NCBI GenBank assembly: GCA_029204225.1 | Contig: CM055093.1 | Span: 34,608,525 to 34,672,524 of the forward strand | DNA: 64,000 bases | Origin: Diphasiastrum complanatum | Lineage: Eukaryota; Streptophyta; Lycopodiopsida; Lycopodiales; Lycopodiaceae | Direction of reading: 5' to 3' | Shown here: positions 57,080 to 64,000 of the stretch, piece by piece | Numbering within the stretch: position 1 is the first letter of the stretch | Layout: every line of letters begins with the position of its first letter | Notes under the pieces: model-generated | The model's database searches: none | Seen by the model: only the letters and a program-made list of their open reading frames with translations | Told to the model about the DNA's origin: nothing | Position numbers and translations under genes: made by a program

Positions 57080-57916
57080 ACAGATGCTAGCGACTTTGCA
57101 GTAGGTGCTGTGCTAACTCAGAGTGGACGACCAGTTGCGTTCGAGAGTAAAAAACTCGAGCCAGCTCAGACTAGGTACAGTGCCTATGAAAAGGAACTCT
57201 TTTCTATAGTCCATGCCCTTAAGACTTGGAGGCATTATTTGTATGGTGCCAACTTCGAGGTGCTGACAGACCATGAGAGTCTCAGATACCTTTGCAATCA
57301 ACCTGAGCTTAGAGGTCGGAAAGCTCGTTGGGCAGAGTTGATGCAAGAGTTTGACATGTCTATCAAAAATAGGCGTGGAAAATTCAATACAGTAGCAGAT
57401 GCCCTTAGCAGAATGCCTATGATAAACGAGCTGAGTTTTACTCAGATTCGTAATGAGTTACTCGAGTCCTTGAGAGGGAAATGCCAGCATGATGCATTCT
57501 TCTCTATTATCTGGAACTCAGTCCAGAACAGACAGTTACAGAATCCAGAACCAGTTCCCGGGGCTGGTGCCAGTTCATCCAAGAATACGGCAGCTTCCGT
57601 TGAGGATGACGATGAGTCCGAGTATACGTCGTCAGATAACGTTGAGGATTCTGAGCCTGTATTACCCAAGCAAACCCCAGTGGTTGAGGGTCAGTTGACT
57701 CAAGGATTCAAATGGAAACAGTATTCCATTCAGGATGAGTACTTGCTCTATAGAGATAGAGTATGTGTCCCCAATTCAGAGGATTATAGGCAGCAGGTCC
57801 TATATGAATGTCATGACAATCCTAGCGCGGGACACCCAGGCATACAGAAGACCTATGAGCTTCTTCGTAGGCAATTTTTCTGGCCCAGTATGAAAAGGAC
57901 GTCCACCAGTATGTAA
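57080..57916 (+). pseudogene. gypsy RNase H and integrase N-terminus (G1)
   Basis: In the same frame as RT, RNase H reads TDASDFAVGAVLTQSGRP near 57080, YEKELFSIVHALKTWRHYL near 57185 and VLTDHESLRYL near 57260, ending in the TVADALSRMP motif near 57395. A Ser/Asp/Glu-rich spacer (57570-57690) follows. Integrase opens with the HHCC zinc region (YECHDNPSAGHPGIQKTYE near 57800). A frameshift at about 57890 ends the frame at 57914-57916. Confidence 0.92.
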
Positions 57917-58521
57917 CCAGTTGCCAAAAATGTCAAGTAAATAAAGCAGAGCGTTTAAAGGCAGGAGGGTTGTTGCATCCCTTAGAAATACCAGCTGTTA
58001 AATGGGAGAGAGTCTCCATGGATTTTATGGTAGGCCTGCCTAAAACCCAAAAGGGTAATGACGCTATATGGGTCCAAGTTGACCGTCTGACCAAAATGGC
58101 TCATTTCATTCCGACCAAAACAACCGTTAGAGCTCCAGAGTTAGCGAGGTTGTTTGTAGACGGGCTATTTAAATTGTACGGTCTACCTTCCGGCATAGTC
58201 AGCGACCGGGACAGTAAGTTTACTGAAAATTTTTGGAGGGCAGTATTCCATCATCTCCATACTAAACTTAATATGAGTACCACCGACCATCCACAGACGG
58301 ACGGTCAAACAGAAAGGGTAAATCAAGTGCTGGAGGATATGCTTCGTGCATACGTCAGCAAGAAGCAGACTAATTGGGAGGAGTATCTCTCGATATTAGA
58401 GTTTGCTTACAACAGTACCAAACATTCAGCTACGGGATACAGCCCATTTATGCTGATGTACGGTTTTCAGCCACGCTCACCCACAGCTGTAGGGTTTAAA
58501 CTCGTCGGTGACGTCGTCTAG
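57897..58521 (+). pseudogene. gypsy integrase core (G1), C-terminus missing
   Basis: After the frameshift, DVHQYVTSCQKCQVNK supplies the CC half of the zinc finger. The catalytic core has MDFMVGLPKTQKGND near 58020, IVSDRDSKFTENFW near 58198 and HPQTDGQTERVNQVLEDMLR near 58290. EFAYNSTKHSATGYSPF lies near 58408. The sequence ends at VVF-less KLVGDVV-stop at 58519-58521, where gypsy integrases normally go on for 100 or more residues. No chromodomain is present. Confidence 0.92.
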
Positions 58522-58524
58522 GAG

Positions 58525-58830
58525 GGTGAGAATTGTGTGCTCTCATGATAGGATGCTAGTGCGAGCTGCCGCATGACTGTGAGTGGTGCACTGTCTCTGG
58601 TATCTGTGAGGTCGTGCATTGTCATCGTCGTCATCAGACTCGATGTCTCGGCGTGGTCGTCTCCTAGGGAAAAATGAGGTAATCTGAGCCTGAGAGCTGG
58701 GATGTGGCTGATGAGCTGACTGGTACATATCATGTCGTAGCAAGACCAGCTCTCGTATCATAAGTGCAACACAGTGAGGGTCCTCATATGCAATGAGCAA
58801 TCAGAGTGTAGTAGGCATGCTTTTGATTTT
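58525..58830 (-). mobile_element. LINE fragment with PIP-like motif (probable rest of L4)
   Basis: On the minus strand the frame from 58800 reads AYEDPHCVALMIRELVLLRHDM. It continues with QAQITSFF (plus coordinates 58669-58692), RRRPRRD, an Asp run and RPHRYQRQCTTH. It aligns with the L3 segment at 52884-52700. It ends at the gypsy boundary near 58530. With the L4 tail at 54340 it could be the two halves of one LINE copy split by G1. Confidence 0.75.
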
Positions 58831-60567
58831 TTTTTGAGACATGATAAGGTCAAATAAATGGTCATGACGCATTATCACTCATAAATTGATGATTCTTGGA
58901 AGAGCTTTGAAAGCCTATTGTTCATACTCAAATTCGCTAGGTTATCAATGTTCTCAAGGAGGATGTATGCTATGTCCATGACTAACTAGGGCTAATCTGC
59001 ATCTCACCTTAGGTTAGGGAAGTTTGAGGGGCTAGGTACTAACTAAAGTGGAACTAAAGATAACTTCAGATAAGTGGTGGTTCAACTATGGGTGCAGTGG
59101 AGTCCAACTTAGTAACAATTTAATGTGTTAGCTATGGTGTCCCATATCACCATAGCTCACCCCAACAGCATAAATGCTTCATCCAAACCTCGATGAACTG
59201 CAGGGCAATCCAGGTCAAGAATGACCAAACAATAGCAAGTATGATGCCAAGCGCAAGAATCATGCTTTTTTCAATATAGTGAAGCGTGGAAATTTTGATT
59301 TGTGCGAGAGAGCTCTTTCTGGGGCACCGTGGGTGACTTGCATAGTTTCTTAGCTGACCTGACAAAGCTTTAAGTTGTATGGGGGTTTAGTTTGCTGTAA
59401 GCTGTTTTTGGGCATCACTAGTGACTTTAATGTCTTTTGCGATGATCTGTGTTGCCTATCTGACAGAGCTTGTAAGGTGTATGATTGAGTTCGCTAGTTG
59501 TATTCTTGTAGGCTCCTGAACTGTTTTGGAAAGTTTCCTCTCTCTTTTGAAAGAAAATGTTTGGAGTTGTCTGATGGTTTGACTACTCATGTTCATAATA
59601 TCTTCATGGTGTCTCAGCTATGGAAACATCATCACTCAGGTATTTGATGTTTTCTAATACAGGTTTGAACTTTGTATGCTGCTACTTTGATAAGTTGTTG
59701 AGCTCATAGCACTTGATATGATGGAGCTATTGCGTGTAAATACTACGAGCTCCAGTTGTCAGAAGGTGCACGTTTGAAGCTCCTCTGTCCAAGAGAAGGT
59801 GTAAGTCCTTTCGAGGTTTTGATATATGGGAACAGCAATCATTTGTGTCCAGTACTTTTGCAACTTGAAACGCCATCACTGATTTTACGGTGGAAGTTAA
59901 CTCATGGAAAATGGCATAGATGTTTCCCAAGAAGAATGCACATGTTTGAAGATGGTTGCAGTAAATGGTTCCGACCAAACAAAACAGTTAGATGAACTTC
60001 ATGAACTAAGGTTGCTGTGCAACAAAAGCAACACAAAGGAAGGAATTCTGCATAAGCCACCACATTCAGCCACAAGTTCACAATTCAAACATGGTTGTCT
60101 TTTGAAGTAAGTTCAGCTATCTACTTTGTACACGTCTTTTTGCAACTGTCTCATATTTCATGCTCACAATCTGTCTGTTCTATAAACACATCAATCATCC
60201 AGTGCTACAAAACCTTCAGTTTTGTTGTTTTCTGGTCGTCTGCGACAGATATGCTGAAATTCATATCTGCTATTAGATGCGCTTTTGGTAGAGTCAACTG
60301 GTTACTCTTCTGTTTGTGGCATTTCTTGTTTGGGATTGTTATAAGTTAGTATCATACTTCTTTACTTGCTTGGTGTGTGATGAGATTATTATCATCTATG
60401 TGAGTCGTATAGGCCTGCGGGCAGGGCCCTAAAAAAGTTTTAAGCCCAATGCTCATGCTTTTACCTGGCCTAAAGATTGTAGGCAAAATTTTTTGTTGAT
60501 TACTTTTTGGACACTTATCATGTGTGGGTTGGTTTACATTAAGAGGCCTTGGAATATATGGACGTAA
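58831..60567. other. mostly featureless; weak candidate exon at 59904-60108
   Basis: A frame from the ATG at 59904 (MENGIDVSQEECTCLKMVAV) stays open for 68 codons. Its last bases AAGTAAGT form a splice-donor-like GTAAGT at about 60107. Composition looks coding, but no family is recognised and no continuing exon was found. The rest of the interval has no visible feature. Confidence 0.2.
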
Positions 60568-60782
60568 ATCCCTGGCCATTATTTTTCTTTGGAGATTTTC
60601 TATCCCCCCAGCCAGGAGATCCCTGTTTTGAGATGGGGGATCATCTGGCCCGGGAGAGCCCTCCCCCTTTAATTGTTACTTTTCAGTTAAAACGCATGAG
60701 AACAAGGTAGACGTGGGGAACAAGCATGGGGATGTGTAAAACAAGAACGGGAACGTAAAGTAATTCTAAAATGGCCAGGGAT
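60568..60782. mobile_element. 215-bp MITE with 13-bp TIRs and TAA target duplication
   Basis: ATCCCTGGCCATT at 60568-60580 is exactly complementary to AATGGCCAGGGAT at 60770-60782. Each side is flanked by TAA (60565-60567 and 60783-60785). A 3-bp TWA duplication with short perfect TIRs and no coding capacity fits a PIF/Harbinger (Tourist-like) MITE. The superfamily is inferred only from the target site, since the TIR sequence itself is not one that I recognise. Confidence 0.8.
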
Positions 60783-60785
60783 TAA

Positions 60786-62415
60786 CAGTAAATGCAAGCT
60801 GCTGAGACCATTGGAAGATACTTTTAGCTTCTAGAAGTCTTGATTTATTGTTCGAGTAATGATTATGTTGTCATGTCTTATCATGTATTTACTGTTGTTT
60901 ATCGTCCCCAATTTATTCATATTGTGTTAGGTCCTAAGTGCATCAAGCGAAACTATTTAATTAAGGTGCTAAACCTAGAATCTTGTCTCGAACTGCTGGT
61001 ACTAAAGTTGAGGAGTTTTTAAAGGCGGTGGGTCCTAATGACACAAAACACAACGTTAGGAAGTTAATTAAATGTGGCTCTTGTTGAAGATAATCCTATA
61101 AGTTACATTGAAATTGTGGTAGCCCTAAAAGACATACAAAGGGCCTTTATTATACTTGTGAGAAGTTAGGTTGGATCCAGCTCATGTGCTGATTAAAGAA
61201 CCTTCTACACGTGTTACTGAGAGAGAGGAAGTGTACTTGTCCTTTGTACTTTTTGAGCAGTGCATTTGATAAAGCCTTGTGTTGAGATTTACTTCTATGA
61301 TATGATGTTAGGTGCTGCTTCCTTTCTCGCTCAACTTGTTGTAAGTGGTGTTTGCACTACTTGTGAATGAGCATCTGGTTCTTCCTAAAAAATTTCAACA
61401 TGATATTCGAGCCCATAGTTGGATCTTGAGGAGTGTGAGAACTTTGTTTGAAGTCTAGTGTGGTTAATGGAGAGCTTAGGGATTTTGTATCCAATTTGGT
61501 TATATGAAGTACTTTTGTGGAGGAGAGGAGAATTAATACTTCAATTTTGTGTCCAGTATATGAAATGAGTTTGTAATCGTTTGAGATGATCTTGTGTGTG
61601 TTTTTCACATAACTTTTTTTCAGAAACTGTGCATCTACATAGAAGTTCTACCAAAGTCTATCCAAGACTGAGTCAAAAGTTTCATGCTAGGCTTTGTGCT
61701 TGTTCATATTGTAAATCATGTTTTTCTCAAATGTTTTTGAGAGCAAAATCAAGCGATCCATGAAGACGATTTGTGTAAGGCATCTTAGTTGCTACATACA
61801 AAAAAACATTTCCTATCGGAAGAATCATCTGCCTATCTCACTGATCCCAATGACTACAGCCATCTGAACCTCTTAAAAACATTGTGCCTTTCGTACAACC
61901 AAACATACTATATAGACACCATAAGGTTTCAGGTTTCGAAAATTATGCCTATTTCTTCCTTATTGTCTACAACGGTGTGTTGCGTCTCTGAGTATTTGCA
62001 GTTGGTCAATGTCTAGCCTTGGCTTAAGGGAAGCATGAAGGTTACGCTCTAATTGGGTGTTCGGACTTGGGCTCGGACTTGGGCTTAGTTATAGTGGGCT
62101 ATGACTGGATTGATAACTTGTGGTCGATCAGAGGACACCTAGACTAGACATTTGGCAGCAATTGCACAAGAGGTACCCAAGAGTGTGGCATAGGATTATG
62201 GCTATCTAAGTCTTGATCTAATGAGGCTCTTAGTGACAGTCCAGACTAGGCTGGGCATCTCCCTCTCCCTGGTGGGATGATATGGGATGCCATAGCTATT
62301 GCCTAGTGGATTGATCCATGATGCCAGTGCTATCCAGGCTAATGCATGCTGGGTGATAATTTATATGTCCAACACTCTTTGGGTACTACTTAACTCCATT
62401 ATGAATTGGTGTATA
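60786..62415. other. no gene recognised
   Basis: About 1.6 kb of unassigned DNA. Short frames exist but none has a recognisable domain. Confidence 0.5.
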
Positions 62416-62417
62416 GT

Positions 62418-62640
62418 TTCATGTCCGATTCGATCAGTTCAAACCGATTCGATCGCCCATTTGGAAACCAAATCGGCTGAATCGGACAGGTTTCAAATTT
62501 TTGCCCCTAGGCATGAATTTCAAGATCTATACTCTAGAAATTAGGTTGCACACTGTACATTAAGCATTCAAGTAATGTTTCATGTCCAATTCGTCTGGCT
62601 AAAACTGAGTCAAATCACCAATTAGGTAACAGGTTGTACA
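62418..62640. repeat. palindromic word island 4 with 10-bp terminal inverted repeat
   Basis: TGTCCGATTC at 62422-62431 is complementary to GAATCGGACA at 62479-62488. Between them lie CGATTCGATCGCCC and AACCAAATCGG words like those of island 2. A second, partial copy starting GTTTCATGTCCAATTCG lies at about 62578. Confidence 0.65.
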
Positions 62641-62829
62641 TACTGGTACTATAGTAACGAGTTAGTCTTTAGAGAAGTCAGGACTTGATGATTTTTCAAA
62701 AAAAAAAGAGAGGACAAGTCTTAGTTGTACAATCTTGAATGTACATAGTACATACTAGTTAGTAGTAACTTGTTACTACAAGCTGCGGCTAGCTACAGCC
62801 TGCTACAGGTAAGTCACGAGGTAGTATAC

Positions 62830-62983
62830 TATATGATCTATCAATAGATGAGATTTACGCTAAAGTCTAATGTCGAGATTCGACGACAGATGTTGACAAG
62901 TGCACGTATATGATCTATCAATAGATGAGATTTACGCTAAAGTCTAATGTCGAGATTTGACGACAGATGTTGACAAGTGCACA
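62830..62983 (+). repeat. 77-bp tandem duplication, nearly identical
   Basis: The block starting TATATGATCTATCAATAG at 62830 recurs at 62907 with a single visible difference (GATTCG against GATTTG). The high identity marks it as recent, or as an assembly artefact. Confidence 0.93.
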
Positions 62984-63119
62984 GTGGACTCCACTTTCAT
63001 TTCCACATTTGCTAATTTTGTTTGCTTTTCTTTGAGAGACATATCGCTTCTTGAGTAGCTTTATTGTTTCATAGAGGCCTCAAGAGTCAAGGCTTAGGCT
63101 TCACTTTTTTATCCCCAAA

Positions 63120-64000
63120 TATTAAGGTCTCATCACTCGTGGAAATTGGTCATTGGATGAAAGGACTAAATTCGGTGGCAGAATGCTTCGCACCATTGTG
63201 CGCGAACTCAATCATTGGGAGATACTTTTTCCAATCCGACTGTTGGTGGAGACATATGCTCTAAACATATCTTCCAACGTCTGGTTGATACGTTCTGTCT
63301 ACCCATCAGATTCTGGGTGATCTGAAGAACTAAAACTAAGGGTTATTTCAAGTTTGTCAAAAACTGACTGCCAGAACTTGCTAGTGTTTGGAGTCACGGT
63401 CACTAACAATATCATTCAACAAGCCATACACTGAACAACTTTTCAACGAAAAGCTGGGCTAGTTCAAATGCCTTGACAATTGATTTAGTTGGTATAAATT
63501 GGGCCATATTGGTTAGCTTGTCAACCACCACTCATAATGGGAAAGTATTTCAATGGATTTTGTGATTGGACTCCCTAAAACCGGGAAGGGTGACGATGCA
63601 TTTCCAAAGGATGTAGAAGACCCGCTATTTTCAGTCTTTATGCTTTATAATATTGGCATTGTTTACAACCTTGAACGTATGCCTCGACATGACCTTTCAT
63701 CTTTGGCCAAAAGAAATTCTGCTTGCGCATTTCGGGGAAATGCGAAAAAGGCGAAGCTATCGCAAACATGGCTCATTTCGGCAGACTGTCCGGCACAGAA
63801 ACCTTTCCCTTACGGACAAGCAGGCCATTCCTTATGGAATAGTCTTCAAGTATCTTGTCATTTCGGGATTGCTTGGGATCTTGCTTCCCAAGGTCATCAC
63901 TAGATCTAGAATTTCTTGTCAGGACATCTGGCCAGATGCGATCGAAAAGCCCATCGGTTCGACAAAGATCTTGAAGTGGTGATAGATACAAATCAGATTG
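63120..64000 (-). mobile_element. Ty3/gypsy element G2, integrase region
   Basis: On the minus strand from the window edge there is the spacer between RNase H and integrase (DYSIRNGLLVRKGKVSVPD near 63840). The zinc finger end HVEAYVQGCKQCQYYK follows near 63690-63650, then LLHPLE near 63605. An inverted 60-bp block is at 63541-63600. After it come VVVDKLTNMAQFIPTKS near 63525, VSDRDS near 63400, DHPESDG-stop-TERINQTLEDMFRAYV near 63320 and EFAHNGAKHSATEFSPF near 63180. Stops and small frameshifts occur. It continues beyond the right edge. Confidence 0.88.
63541..63600 (+). repeat. 60-bp micro-inversion within G2 integrase
   Basis: On the plus strand this block reads ESISMDFVIGLPKTGKGDDA, the start of the gypsy integrase core. 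The coding sequence on both sides is on the minus strand and lacks exactly this piece. GGAAA at 63540-63544 and TTTCC at 63601-63605 form a 5-bp inverted repeat at the two breakpoints. Confidence 0.85.

Larger units (their letters stand above)
54338..58521 (+). mobile_element. Ty3/gypsy element G1, internal region
   Basis: Gag, protease, RT, RNase H and integrase lie in gypsy order on the plus strand. Neither LTR, primer site nor polypurine tract was found, and both ends abut LINE sequence. It is broken by one nonsense codon and one frameshift in pol, and the integrase C-terminus is cut off at 58521. Sequence preservation is much better than in the copia elements. Confidence 0.95.

Noticed and set aside
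59904-60110. Firm call of a host exon
   Set aside because: Only an ATG, 68 open codons and a GTAAGT are visible. With no family match and no further exon it is left as a weak note.

Overview
The window looks like repeat-dense nuclear DNA of a land plant. It contains one recognisable spliced host gene among many broken LTR retrotransposons, non-LTR retrotransposons (LINEs), a Helitron remnant, a MITE and long GA/CT microsatellites. Copia internal regions primed by tRNA-iMet (TGGTATCAGAGC), multi-intron gene structure and stop codons that fit methyl-cytosine decay all point to a plant with a large genome. The host gene is the only weak clue to clade. It resembles the COP10 pseudo-E2 of flowering plants but keeps the catalytic cysteine, which would be easier to explain in a non-flowering lineage (fern, lycophyte, gymnosperm). 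That is inference, not identification.

Layout. 1-3986: a decayed plus-strand copia element (C1) and its probable LTR. 3987-8980: a second plus-strand copia (C2) with a 5' LTR, PBS, PPT and an internally deleted 3' LTR. 8980-11830: A+T-rich DNA with no gene. 11831-14430: short tandem repeats, a minus-strand copia chimera (C3) and a plus-strand copia 3' end (C4) with LTR. 15969-18796 (minus): a four-exon ubiquitin-conjugating enzyme gene, 171 codons, apparently intact. 20092-24722: a possible solo LTR, a palindromic word island and a minus-strand copia (C5). 25582-30370: a copia protease scrap, a CT microsatellite with promoter-like motifs, a minus-strand copia (C6), a TGACATGCA minisatellite and a GA tract. 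31098-37120: two minus-strand copia elements (C7, C8). C8 is a deletion derivative whose LTRs contain a GCCGAAGG-rich tandem array. 38580-44630: microsatellite, a 284-bp tandem duplication with hairpins, and a GC-rich island followed by an open frame without ATG. 45330-47850: a Helitron remnant with a large head-to-head inverted duplication. 48480-58830: several minus-strand LINE fragments ending in GA/CT tails behind a covarying hairpin, with a Ty3/gypsy polyprotein (G1, plus strand) lodged between LINE pieces. 58830-63100: mostly featureless, with a 215-bp TAA-flanked MITE and a recent 77-bp tandem duplication. 63120-64000: a minus-strand gypsy integrase (G2) with a 60-bp micro-inversion.

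The genes do not form a pathway. The host signal is the E2 gene. The rest records nested insertion, internal deletion, fusion of unrelated copies and microsatellite growth. The items I think most deserve a second look are the cysteine-retaining COP10/UBE2E-like E2, the covarying 3' hairpin and microsatellite tail of the LINE family, the PCNA-binding-like motif in that family, the Helitron inverted duplication, the tandem-repeat LTRs of C8, and the islands of palindromic GAATCG/GAAACG/GGAACG words.
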